Shown here piece after piece: positions 34,710 through 42,416 of a DNA stretch of 64,000 nucleotides. The notes under the pieces were generated by a model. That model was not told the origin of the DNA. It searched no databases and worked only from the letters and a program-made list of their open reading frames with translations. The position numbers and the translations under genes were made by a program. This stretch comes from Devosia psychrophila (GTDB lineage Bacteria; Pseudomonadota; Alphaproteobacteria; Rhizobiales; Devosiaceae), in NCBI RefSeq assembly GCF_000971275.1, contig NZ_LAPV01000134.1:78720-142719 (forward strand). The letters run 5' to 3'. Within the stretch, counting starts at the first letter, position 1; each line of letters begins with the position of its first letter.

Positions 34710-35861
34710 CTATCGGCGTCCCATGCCTACAGCAAAGGCTTGCTTGCGCAGGACTGGGGCAAGCTTCAGCGCCCACAATCCGCCTGCGCGGAGCGCCTGG
34801 GCTGGGATCATCTCAGCGAGCAGTGAGCGGAACAGGGTGTCCACCATGCCGCCGGTGCGCGCGAGATCGCTGGTGCGGCGGGCGGCATAGTCCTGGCTGA
34901 GGTTGATGGCCCAATCCGGTGCCGCGCGGTCGTTGGTGGCGAGTGCTGCGGCAAGGTCCGCCACATCGCGCAGCCCCAGGTTTAGCCCCTGCGCGCCGAT
35001 GGGCGGGAAGGCATGCGCTGCTTCGCCGACCAGCACCACGCCGTCGGCCCCGGCAGAGTCGACGTTCAGCGTGCTGAGCGGGAAAACGAAGGCCGGACTA
35101 GCGAGTTTGATGGCGCCGAACAATCGCTGTGATTTCTCCAGCAGCGTGGCGTTCAACTGTTCAGGCCCGCTGTCCTTGGCCGCCGTCAGTACGGCATGGT
35201 CATCGATCCACACCAGGTTGGCGCGCTTGCCGCCTGCCGGGACCAGGGTGAATGGCCCTTGCGGGTAGTGAAACTCTACCGACGTGCCGCCAATTGCCCG
35301 GCCGAGGTCGAGATCGCACACCAAGGCGGACTGGCTGAACGCCGTTTCCCTCGCCCGCAGGCCAGCGGTTTCGCGCACCAGTGACTTCTTGCCATCCGCG
35401 CCCACGATCAGTGGAGCGCTCAGGCGCGAGCCGTCGCTGAGTGTGACTGTCGTTCCATCCAGATCGGCAACGCCAATGTCGCGGGTTTCGAGATTGGCCA
35501 ACGTTGCAGCGACGGCATGAAAGCGCTCCATCAGCCGCATATTGGCAAAGTTCCAGCCGAATGCATCGAGGCCAGCCTCGCTGGCGTCGAACAGCGTCTC
35601 GGGCGCCCGGATCAGGCGGCCCGTTGCGTCGATGATGCGGATCTGGGTCAAGGCATGGCCGATCTCGGCCGGATCGTCGACCAGACCCACGCTGGCCAGG
35701 AAATCCACACTAGGCATCATCAGCGCCGAAGTGCGCCGATCCGGTGGGCCGGACGGCGCGAGATGGACGGTTTTCAGCCCGGCCTGTGCCAGGGCAATCG
35801 CCGCCGCCACACCGGCCAGTCCACCACCGACCACGATGGCATCTGCGTCATGGGACGTCAT
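34710..35861 (-). CDS. UbiH/UbiF-family FAD-dependent aromatic hydroxylase
   Basis: Class A flavin monooxygenase of the ubiquinone-biosynthesis family, 383 residues. The FAD motif IVVGGGLAGVAAAIALAQAG is near residue 9. The mid-protein DG motif is LIVGADGKKSLVRE, and the C-terminal FAD motif is GVVLVGEAAHAFPPIGAQGLNLGLRD. It likely hydroxylates a ubiquinone ring intermediate at the membrane; which carbon (UbiH, UbiI, UbiF or alpha-type UbiL/UbiM) cannot be assigned. Its start overlaps the stop of a YeeE/YedE-type gene by 4 bases, so it is the last gene of a three-gene operon. Confidence 0.88.
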   Translation of the reverse strand: MTSHDADAIVVGGGLAGVAAAIALAQAGLKTVHLAPSGPPDRRTSALMMPSVDFLASVGLVDDPAEIGHALTQIRIIDATGRLIRAPETLFDASEAGLDAFGWNFANMRLMERFHAVAATLANLETRDIGVADLDGTTVTLSDGSRLSAPLIVGADGKKSLVRETAGLRARETAFSQSALVCDLDLGRAIGGTSVEFHYPQGPFTLVPAGGKRANLVWIDDHAVLTAAKDSGPEQLNATLLEKSQRLFGAIKLASPAFVFPLSTLNVDSAGADGVVLVGEAAHAFPPIGAQGLNLGLRDVADLAAALATNDRAAPDWAINLSQDYAARRTSDLARTGGMVDTLFRSLLAEMIPAQALRAGGLWALKLAPVLRKQAFAVGMGRR

Positions 35862-36322
35862 AGTACATTCACCAGGCGTTGGCTGCTCGGCAGGATGAAG
35901 CTGCCGGCAAACGAGCCGGCGAACATGGCGACGAGGAATATCCAGAGATTGTCCGGCAGGAAGGCGATCAGCGAAATCGCCGGACCAGGGCAGATGCCCG
36001 CCATGCCCCAGCCGATGCCGAACATTGCCGCCCCGGCGACCAGGGGGGTATCGATCTTCGTCGATGCCGGCTCGTGAAAGCTGCTGTCGAACAGGGGCGC
36101 CTGCCGGCGTTTTCCGAGCTGCACGGCGATGAACATCACGATAATCGCCGGGCCGATGACGAAGGCCAGGCTGGGGTCCCAGCCACCGCTCGGGATGGCG
36201 CCGAAATCGAGGAAGCGCAACACTTTCAGCGGATCGACCATCTGCGACACATAGAGACCGGCGCCGAATAGTGAACCACTCAGCGCGGCCGTTGCGAGAT
36301 AGGGGAGCTTGAGGCTAGCCAT
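35858..36322 (-). CDS. YeeE/YedE-type membrane protein, half-size (second of pair)
   Basis: Membrane protein of 154 residues with about four hydrophobic segments. The motif GWGMAGICPGPAIS carries the conserved cysteine of the sulfur-transport (DUF395) family; E. coli YeeE uses such cysteines to pass thiosulfate. The ATG at 36322 shares its A with the stop of the preceding half-size paralogue (TGATG), so the two are coupled and presumably form a heterodimer equal to a full-length YeeE. It also overlaps the next gene (UbiH-family). Confidence 0.85.
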   Translation of the reverse strand: MASLKLPYLATAALSGSLFGAGLYVSQMVDPLKVLRFLDFGAIPSGGWDPSLAFVIGPAIIVMFIAVQLGKRRQAPLFDSSFHEPASTKIDTPLVAGAAMFGIGWGMAGICPGPAISLIAFLPDNLWIFLVAMFAGSFAGSFILPSSQRLVNVL

Positions 36323-36774
36323 CACACCACCCCCGTCACGGCGACGGTGATGATGGCGACGCCGAAGAACACCACTACAGCGACCAGCGAGCGCAGCGAC
36401 AGTCGTGCCAACCCGCACACGCCATGCCCGGAGGTGCAGCCATTGCCGACCTTGGTGCCGATGCCGGTCAGCAGTCCCGCAATCGCCAGCCAGACCGGCG
36501 TCGGCAAGCCCAAGGCAGCCGGCGCCTTGACCAGTCGGGCGGCCACATCACCACCCACGCCGAGGCCGGGAAACAGTTTTGCCGCCGCAAATGTCGTCGC
36601 CACCAGTGCGACGAGGAACACCAGGCGCCAGACCACAGTCTGGGCCGGTGGAAGCAATTGGCCGAAAATTCCGGAGATGCCGGCAATACGACCATTGCCG
36701 AGCCAGAGCACGGCGGCCGCGAGGCCGATAAGGCTGCCACCGAGGGCAGCAGAGAGCGGGGTGAACGATTCCAT
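36322..36774 (-). CDS. YeeE/YedE-type membrane protein, half-size (first of pair)
   Basis: Membrane protein of 150 residues with about four to five hydrophobic segments. GTKVGNGCTSGHGVCGLARLS is the family's cysteine signature (C near 119 and C near 125). It is first of a three-gene operon with its partner and a UbiH-family enzyme. It could import thiosulfate, or act with persulfide detoxification, but no rhodanese, persulfide dioxygenase or BigR regulator is adjacent, so the sulfur substrate is uncertain. Confidence 0.85.
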   Translation of the reverse strand: MESFTPLSAALGGSLIGLAAAVLWLGNGRIAGISGIFGQLLPPAQTVVWRLVFLVALVATTFAAAKLFPGLGVGGDVAARLVKAPAALGLPTPVWLAIAGLLTGIGTKVGNGCTSGHGVCGLARLSLRSLVAVVVFFGVAIITVAVTGVV

Positions 36775-36956
36775 GACGACACTCGTTTTGGTTACCTTGC
36801 TGAGATTATCACCCGCTACGATGATGAAGCCAGCGTTGCGACGCCCGCCTTATGCTGCGGAACGCCGCAGTTGGAGGAAAACTCTGCTGCTATGCCTTTC
36901 GCTGACGACAGGCTCTGATTAGATAGCTGACCTAGAGACTCGAAATGGAGCCGACA

Positions 36957-37841
36957 ATGCTTGAGCTGCTGGCAGATCCCAATGCCTGGATCGCCTTCGG
37001 TACTCTCACGATCATGGAGATCGTGCTGGGCATCGATAATATCGTCTTCATTTCGGTGCTGGTGTCGCGCCTGCCCAAGGAGCAGGCCGATCGGGCCCGC
37101 AAGATCGGTCTGGCGCTGGCGCTGGTGTTCCGCATCCTGCTGCTGCTGGTCATTTCCTGGATCATCAGCCTGACCCAGCCCGCCGTTTCCGCCTTCGGCC
37201 TCGACCTGTCGTGGAAGGATCTGATCCTGATTGCCGGTGGTGCCTTCCTTGTCTACAAGGCTACCCATGAAATGCATGCGGCCATCGAGGAACCGCATGA
37301 AAACGATATGGGTCGGAAGGCCAGTGCGGTTTTTGCCGCCATTATCGGCCAGATCATCGTCATCGACATGGTGTTCTCGATCGATTCGATCGTAACGGCC
37401 GTGGGCATGGCCGACGACGTCGAAGTGATGATTGCCGCGGTCATCGTCGCGGTTGGCGTGATGTTCGTTGCGTCCGGTCCGGTCGCCAAGTTCGTCGCCG
37501 ACCACCCGACCACCAAGATGCTGGCGCTGGCCTTCCTGCTGCTGATCGGCGTTTCGCTGGTGGCCGATGGCCTCGGCTTCCACATTCCGAAGGGCTACAT
37601 TTACGCGGCCATGGCATTCTCCGTCCTGGTTGAGGCCATCAACATCACTGCCTCTGGGCGCAAACGGACCAAGAACGGCGGCACACACGTCCAGGTAGCG
37701 CCGTTCACCGGGCAAACCGGTGCGGTCGACGGCAGCACGGGCGTAGCGGCGGTGAAGAAGACCACGCCCAAGTCCACCCCGGCCGCTCGGGCTCAGGCTC
37801 GGCCGAAGTCGGCGCCGCGCAAGCCGCGGACGCCGAAATGA
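36957..37841 (+). CDS. TerC-family integral membrane protein
   Basis: TerC/Alx-type protein with seven to eight hydrophobic segments, 294 residues. The conserved acidic motifs EIVLGIDNIVFIS (near the first segment) and VIDMVFSIDSIVTA are present; these Asp residues are thought to bind metal, and the family includes Mn2+ exporters and partners of secreted metalloenzymes. The ATG at 36957 is preferred because GGAG lies six bases upstream; an earlier ATG at 36945 is in frame. An unusual ~45-residue basic Lys/Pro/Ala-rich cytoplasmic tail ends the protein. Its stop overlaps the next gene (ATGA). The 182-bp upstream gap contains one 6-bp hairpin (36855-36870), but I do not recognise a Mn riboswitch. 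Confidence 0.88.
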   Translation: MLELLADPNAWIAFGTLTIMEIVLGIDNIVFISVLVSRLPKEQADRARKIGLALALVFRILLLLVISWIISLTQPAVSAFGLDLSWKDLILIAGGAFLVYKATHEMHAAIEEPHENDMGRKASAVFAAIIGQIIVIDMVFSIDSIVTAVGMADDVEVMIAAVIVAVGVMFVASGPVAKFVADHPTTKMLALAFLLLIGVSLVADGLGFHIPKGYIYAAMAFSVLVEAINITASGRKRTKNGGTHVQVAPFTGQTGAVDGSTGVAAVKKTTPKSTPAARAQARPKSAPRKPRTPK

Positions 37842-38809
37842 CCCGGGCCGTCGTCGTCCACCACACTGGTGGACCCGACGTCCTGACAGTCGAGGACTGG
37901 CCATTGGCCAGTCCTGGGCCGGGGCAGGTCGCCCTCAGGCAAACTGCCATCGGCCTTAACTTCATCGACACCTACCAGCGCTCGGGCCTCTACCCGGTGC
38001 AGACGCCGTTTGTCGCCGGTAGCGAAGGCGCCGGGATCATAACGGCGCTTGGCGATGGGGTCACAGGCCTCAAGGTCGGCGACCGCGTCGCGTATCAGGG
38101 CCAGCTTGGCGCCTATGCCGACGAACGTATCGCCGCTGCCGACAAGCTGGTGCCGATTCCTGATGGCATCAGTGACCAGGCCGCCGCCGCGATCATGCTC
38201 AAGGGTCTCACGGCCTACTACCTGCTGTTCAAGACCTGGCCAGTCGCCAAGGACGAGACAATCCTCTGGCACGCCGCAGCCGGCGGCACCGGGTTGATCG
38301 CCACGCAATGGGCCAAGTCGCTTGGCGCCACGGTTATCGGCACGGCGGGCAGCGACGACAAGGTCGCGCTGGCCAAGGCGCATGGCTGCGATCATGTCAT
38401 AAACTACAACACCGAAGACTTTGCCGCCCGTACTCGTGAGCTGACTGGGGGCAGGGGCGTCTACGTGGTCTATGACGGCGTCGGTAAATCGACCTTCGAA
38501 AAATCGCTCGATTGCCTGCGCCCGCGTGGCCTGATGGTCACCTTTGGCAATGCTTCGGGCGTGGTCAGCATTCCTGATATCACGGTGTTATCGCGCAAGG
38601 GCTCGCTCTACGTTACCCGCCCCACCAGCGCACACTATTTCCAGACCCGGGATGAACTGCTCGAAGGCGCCTCCAAGCTTTTCGCCGCCGTCCAGAGCGG
38701 CGCCGTCAAGGTCGAGATCGGTCGTACCTTTCCGCTCAGCGAAGCCGCCAACGCGCATCGCGCGCTCGAAGGCCGCGAGACCACGGGCTCTGTCGTCCTG
38801 CTGCCATAA
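37838..38809 (+). CDS. NADPH:quinone oxidoreductase, zeta-crystallin/Qor-type
   Basis: Zinc-independent MDR-family reductase, 323 residues. The N-terminal catalytic domain includes NFIDTYQRSGLYP and the quinone reductase signature near GSEGAGIITALGDGV. The NADPH fold has HAAAGGTGLIATQWAKSLGA. There are no structural-zinc cysteines. It reduces quinones or enones with NADPH. The ATG overlaps the terC stop by 4 bases, an odd pairing of a metal transporter and a reductase that may be simply co-transcription. Confidence 0.88.
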   Translation: MTRAVVVHHTGGPDVLTVEDWPLASPGPGQVALRQTAIGLNFIDTYQRSGLYPVQTPFVAGSEGAGIITALGDGVTGLKVGDRVAYQGQLGAYADERIAAADKLVPIPDGISDQAAAAIMLKGLTAYYLLFKTWPVAKDETILWHAAAGGTGLIATQWAKSLGATVIGTAGSDDKVALAKAHGCDHVINYNTEDFAARTRELTGGRGVYVVYDGVGKSTFEKSLDCLRPRGLMVTFGNASGVVSIPDITVLSRKGSLYVTRPTSAHYFQTRDELLEGASKLFAAVQSGAVKVEIGRTFPLSEAANAHRALEGRETTGSVVLLP

Positions 38810-38865
38810 ACCCTTGTGCGTCGGGCTGGACAGCCCGGCACACTATCGCTAAACGCTCAATCGAC

Positions 38866-38955
38866 GGGTAGGTGGCAGAGCGGTTGATTGCTCCGGTCTT
38901 GAAAACCGGCGAACGTGAAAGCGTTCCGGGGGTTCGAATCCCTCCCTACCCGCCA
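38866..38955 (+). tRNA. tRNA-Ser (anticodon TGA)
   Basis: 90 nt. The acceptor stem is GGGTAGG with CCTACCC. The anticodon stem is CCGGT/ACCGG with loop CTTGAAA (anticodon TGA at 38900-38902). A long variable arm (CGAACGTGAAAGCGTTC), typical of tRNA-Ser, is followed by a T arm containing GTTCGAATC. The discriminator is G and CCA is encoded. No attachment-site duplication or integrase is seen. Confidence 0.97.
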
Positions 38956-39020
38956 AACCCTCAAATTCCGCTCGCCCAGGTAGCGCAGCTCCTGCGGCGT
39001 TTCCTAGAAAGCGGCCCGCG

Positions 39021-40031
39021 CTAGCCGCCGAATGCCAAGGGCACATCGAACGTCCATGACGATCGATTGGCGGCGCTTGGAATGACGGGGAAGGGGGCGG
39101 CGCGGCTGACGGTCGCGAGGCCGGCTTGATCGACTGCACCGTTGCCTGATGATCGGCCGATGCCAAGGTCGGTGACCTGGCCATTGGCGAGGACGGTGAA
39201 CCGCACGACGACTTCGCCGCGTGGGCCGCTATTGCTGCGCAGGGCCCGGCGCAGCTTGCGCAGCACATCGCTGGGATATTTGGCGACTTCGGCATCGCCG
39301 CCATTTCCGGAGCCGACCTGCTGCGCGTTGCTGCCGGCAGAGGCTGCCGCGTCGGCATCGTTGGCGCCGCCATTGCCGGCGGTGCTGGGCGGTGGAGTGG
39401 CAGCCTGGCGCGGGGCTTGTTGCTGGGGTTGTGGCTTCGGCTGTGCCTTTGGATAGGTCGGCGTGCTGGTGCGCGGCCGGCTCAAGGTCTGGGGAACCGG
39501 CGCCATTTTCACGTCTTCGCTGCTAACGGGCTCAAGCGGCTCGGACGGTGTCGCAGCGACCGGCTGGCTGGTCAGGGTGCTGACGGCCGTCGAACTCAGG
39601 GCCGCAACTTCGGTTGTGGTCTCGACTGGCGTTGCCGCCTCGGGCTGCGGCTCGACCACCTCCGGCGGCGGCGGTGTTTCGGCCGGCTCGGCGGTCTCGG
39701 GCGGCAGGGGATCGACGGCGGTTTCGCTGACCGGCTGCTGGGTCTCGGGTTCTACCGCCTCAACGGCCTCGGTAATGGGCTCGACGGTTTCAGATTCGAC
39801 CGGATCGAGTACCGGCGTCGATGCTACGGAGCCGGAGGACACCAGATTGGCCGTCGAATCGCTCTGCACGACTTTGGTGGCATTGGCCGAAACCGAGGCC
39901 ATGGTGACGATGCTGACGCTGACAGCTTCAGCGGCGGGCGCGTCCTCGGCCTCCGGCCAGGCAAAGCCGACCAGAGCAACGCCGAGCACTGCCGCATGCA
40001 CCAATAAAGATCCTGGAAGAGCGCGACGCAT
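39021..40031 (-). CDS. tonB: TonB energy transducer of the heme system
   Basis: 336 residues: one N-terminal membrane helix (about 8-24), a long periplasmic Pro/Glu/Val-rich spacer (about 60-220, with PPPPEVVEPQPE), a Gly/Asn/Ala linker, and a C-terminal TonB domain (about 250-336: YPSDVLRKLRRALR, GEVVVRFTVLANGQV, AAPFPVIP). It transmits proton-motive energy from ExbBD to the outer-membrane receptor. Its ATG shares a base with the exbD stop (TAATG). It is the last gene of the hmuP-S-T-U-V-x-exbB-exbD-tonB operon and converges on tRNA-Ser. Confidence 0.92.
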   Translation of the reverse strand: MRRALPGSLLVHAAVLGVALVGFAWPEAEDAPAAEAVSVSIVTMASVSANATKVVQSDSTANLVSSGSVASTPVLDPVESETVEPITEAVEAVEPETQQPVSETAVDPLPPETAEPAETPPPPEVVEPQPEAATPVETTTEVAALSSTAVSTLTSQPVAATPSEPLEPVSSEDVKMAPVPQTLSRPRTSTPTYPKAQPKPQPQQQAPRQAATPPPSTAGNGGANDADAAASAGSNAQQVGSGNGGDAEVAKYPSDVLRKLRRALRSNSGPRGEVVVRFTVLANGQVTDLGIGRSSGNGAVDQAGLATVSRAAPFPVIPSAANRSSWTFDVPLAFGG

Positions 40032-40474
40032 TAGGGGCTCGACTGCCGCTCAGTGATGAGACCGATCTGGCCATATCCGGCAGCGGAAAGAGCTCCCATG
40101 ACTTCCATGATGGCGCCATAGGCGGCGGTCGCGTCACCGCGCACGTAGATCCGCTCGTCGGTGCCTTTGACTGCAAGAGCCTCGACCGAGGACACCAGCG
40201 TCGGCAACGTCACCGCGTCACCATCTATGGAAATAGCGCCGTCCGGCGTCACGGTGACAGTGATTGGCTTGCGCTCGAACGGCATCGCCTGCGCCTGGGT
40301 TTGCGGCAGGTCGACCGGCACACCCATGGTCATCAGCGGCGCTGCCACCATGAACACGATCAGCAGCACCAGCATGACGTCGACCATCGGGGTGACGTTG
40401 ATATCGCTGATCGCGGCCTTGCGGGCCCGGCCGCGACGCCGGCCGCCCTTGGCGCCGCCTATTGACATGGCCAT
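40031..40474 (-). CDS. exbD: ExbD/TolR-family biopolymer transport protein
   Basis: 147 residues with a basic N-terminus and one membrane segment containing the functional Asp in INVTPMVDVMLVLLIVFMVAAP, followed by a periplasmic domain. The C-terminal RIYVRGDA...YGAIMEVMGAL and the GVPVDLP segment read more like TolR than typical ExbD. The neighbours (TonB, heme transporter) and the absence of tolA, tolB and pal favour an ExbD role. It is coupled to exbB and tonB by one-base overlaps. Confidence 0.87.
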   Translation of the reverse strand: MAMSIGGAKGGRRRGRARKAAISDINVTPMVDVMLVLLIVFMVAAPLMTMGVPVDLPQTQAQAMPFERKPITVTVTPDGAISIDGDAVTLPTLVSSVEALAVKGTDERIYVRGDATAAYGAIMEVMGALSAAGYGQIGLITERQSSP

Positions 40475-41160
40475 CAGGCTTTTCCTGCGTCGAGCTGGCG
40501 TGACAACATGGCGACCAGCCGGTCGGCAAAGGCTTCAAGCCGGCCAATCAGCTTGCCGGCATCGGCGTTGAGCTTGTTGTAGGCAATCACGGCGGGGATT
40601 GCGGCAAGCAAGCCCAGCGCCGTTGCCAGCAGGGCCTCGGCAATGCCCGGTGCCACTACGGCCAAGCTAGTGTTTTCAGCTGAGGCAATGGCGGTGAAGG
40701 CATTCATGATGCCCCAAACAGTGCCAAACAGGCCGATAAAGGGACCTGCGCTGCCGATGGTCGCGAGGACGCCGAGGCGTTTTTCCAGCTCGGCACTTTG
40801 TTCGTTGACGGCGAGGTCCAGCGCAATCTCAAGCCGGCTTTGCAGCCCGCCGGAGGTCGCCGCCTGTTGGGCATGGCTTTTGTCCCATTCGTCCATGGCG
40901 GCCAAGAACACCGCGGAAAGCCCGCTGGCGTCGGTTCCGGCATAGTCGCCGCGCAGCTCGGCCAGCGGCTTGCCCGAGGCAAAGGCGCGATCGAAGGCTG
41001 CCATGTCGCGGCGGGCCTTGGCATAGGTCGAGACGCGGTTGGCAATGATCGCCCAGCACCAGATCGAGGCCAGCAGCAGGCCGATCATGATGGACTTTAC
41101 GATCCAGTCGGCCTGTAGAAACAGGGCCAGCATCGAAAAGCTATGCGCGGAGGTTTCCAT
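40474..41160 (-). CDS. exbB: ExbB/TolQ-family proton channel protein
   Basis: 228 residues with three membrane segments: near 10-40 (LFLQADWIVKSIMIGLLLASIW), near 140-160, and near 175-200. The long cytoplasmic loop lies between the first two. IGLFGTVWGIMNAF and GIAEALLATALGLLAAIPAVI are the family signatures with the pore-lining Thr and Glu. The N-terminus resembles TolQ. It probably drives the adjacent TonB. Confidence 0.88.
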   Translation of the reverse strand: METSAHSFSMLALFLQADWIVKSIMIGLLLASIWCWAIIANRVSTYAKARRDMAAFDRAFASGKPLAELRGDYAGTDASGLSAVFLAAMDEWDKSHAQQAATSGGLQSRLEIALDLAVNEQSAELEKRLGVLATIGSAGPFIGLFGTVWGIMNAFTAIASAENTSLAVVAPGIAEALLATALGLLAAIPAVIAYNKLNADAGKLIGRLEAFADRLVAMLSRQLDAGKA

Positions 41161-41162
41161 GC

Positions 41163-41588
41163 TTAGACGCCAAACACGATGTCGAGGCGCGTGCTGGTCT
41201 TGAGCGCATCGAGGCAGATTGTTGGAGGCGTGATCTCGCCTTCGCAGGCGCTGATGTCATTGACCAGCACGCGACCGAGGCTGTCGCATTGGAGGCCTGT
41301 GAGCTGGAACTGCAGCACCTTGGTCTTGCCGTTGCTCAGGTTTTTGAAGTCGAGCGTGACGATGCGATCGATGGCGCCCCCGGTATCGAACAGCGCCAGT
41401 TCCACCGCCGCCCGATCCAGTTGGCCGCCCAACTGGTTGGTGGCGAGAAAGCTGACGCGGCAGCCCGTTTCGGTCGATTGCAGCGCATTGAGCTCAAGCG
41501 CGAACGAGGGTGTCGCAGTTTCCTGCGCAACAACGGGCGACACGAGCATGGCGAGGCCCAGCAGGGCGGCAATGGGGCGATTGGTCAT
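41163..41588 (-). CDS. Small secreted four-cysteine protein of unknown function
   Basis: 141 residues with a Sec signal peptide (1-21, SPVVA|QE). The mature part is predicted to be mostly beta strand and has four cysteines (in TGCRV, LQCDS, SACEG and TICLD), enough for two disulfides in the periplasm. It has no domain I recognise. It is fully inside the heme operon: its start overlaps the hmuV stop (TGATG), and exbB begins 3 bases after its stop. Such tight coupling suggests a role with the heme or TonB machinery rather than chance. Confidence 0.78.
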   Translation of the reverse strand: MTNRPIAALLGLAMLVSPVVAQETATPSFALELNALQSTETGCRVSFLATNQLGGQLDRAAVELALFDTGGAIDRIVTLDFKNLSNGKTKVLQFQLTGLQCDSLGRVLVNDISACEGEITPPTICLDALKTSTRLDIVFGV

Positions 41589-42412
41589 CAGGCAACCTTG
41601 GTGAAATGGGCGGGCGCGCTGTGGCGACCGGCGGATTGGGGAAGTACAAAAGGCATGCCGGGGGGCGGCGTGGCGCCAACGCTGAGGCGGCAGTCGAATA
41701 CCTCGGCAATGATATCGTCGGTCAGCACCTGTGCAGGCGTGCCGTATCCGGCGACCTCGCCCTCGCGCAGCGCAACGATGCTGTCGGCATACATTGCCGC
41801 GAGGTTTAGGTCGTGCAGGATGGCGATGACGCCGCCGCCGGCATCGGCAAAGCGGTGCGCCACATCCATGATCATCAACTGATGCTTGACGTCGAGGCTG
41901 GAGACTGGCTCGTCGAGGAACAGGTAGCGCGGCGCGCCGTCGAGAACCGGGGTCCAGACTTGGCAGAGCACCCGCGCCAGTTGCACGCGCTGCTGCTCAC
42001 CGCCTGAAATCTCGCCATAATAGCGTCCGCCGAAACCGGCGAGATCGACAGCGGCAAGCGCCATTTCGGGCAGCCGCTTGTTCATGCTCAGCGGCACGCC
42101 GGAGCGGCCGGCGGTCAAGCCCATGGCGACCACTTCGTAGACCGTGAAGGGGAATGGCAGGCTGCTGGATTGCGGCAGTACGGCGCGCAGGGCGGCGGCC
42201 TCGATGGGTGTCATCGTGGTCAGGTCGCGGCCGTTGATGCTGACGCTGCCGGTATAGGCATTGTCGCGGCAGATCGCCTTCATCAGCGTCGATTTGCCCG
42301 AGCCGTTGGGACCGATGACTGCCGTGATGGCACCCGCCGCCGCCGAGAAGGAGACGTCGTGCAGAATGCGGCGATTGCTCAGGCTGACCGAAAGTTCGCT
42401 AACCTCAATCAT
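41588..42412 (-). CDS. hmuV: Hemin ABC transporter ATP-binding protein HmuV
   Basis: ATPase of the heme importer, 274 residues. Walker A IGPNGSGKST, signature ISGGEQQRVQLARVL, Walker B YLFLDEPVSSLD, and switch His in LHDLNLAAMYAD. The ATG at 42412 gives the family start MIEVSELSVSL; an in-frame TTG lies five codons earlier. It begins 4 bases after the hmuU stop. The FecCD-type context and hmuS/hmuT neighbours identify the substrate as heme. Confidence 0.93.
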   Translation of the reverse strand: MIEVSELSVSLSNRRILHDVSFSAAAGAITAVIGPNGSGKSTLMKAICRDNAYTGSVSINGRDLTTMTPIEAAALRAVLPQSSSLPFPFTVYEVVAMGLTAGRSGVPLSMNKRLPEMALAAVDLAGFGGRYYGEISGGEQQRVQLARVLCQVWTPVLDGAPRYLFLDEPVSSLDVKHQLMIMDVAHRFADAGGGVIAILHDLNLAAMYADSIVALREGEVAGYGTPAQVLTDDIIAEVFDCRLSVGATPPPGMPFVLPQSAGRHSAPAHFTKVA

Positions 42413-42416
42413 GACT

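Noticed and set aside
36775..36956. Possible manganese (yybP-ykoY) riboswitch upstream of terC
   Set aside because: Only one 6-bp hairpin is seen and the conserved internal-loop sequences of that riboswitch are not recognisable.
23246..38955. tRNA-Lys and tRNA-Ser as integration sites for a mobile element
   Set aside because: No integrase, no repeated tRNA 3' end and no change in gene character next to either tRNA.
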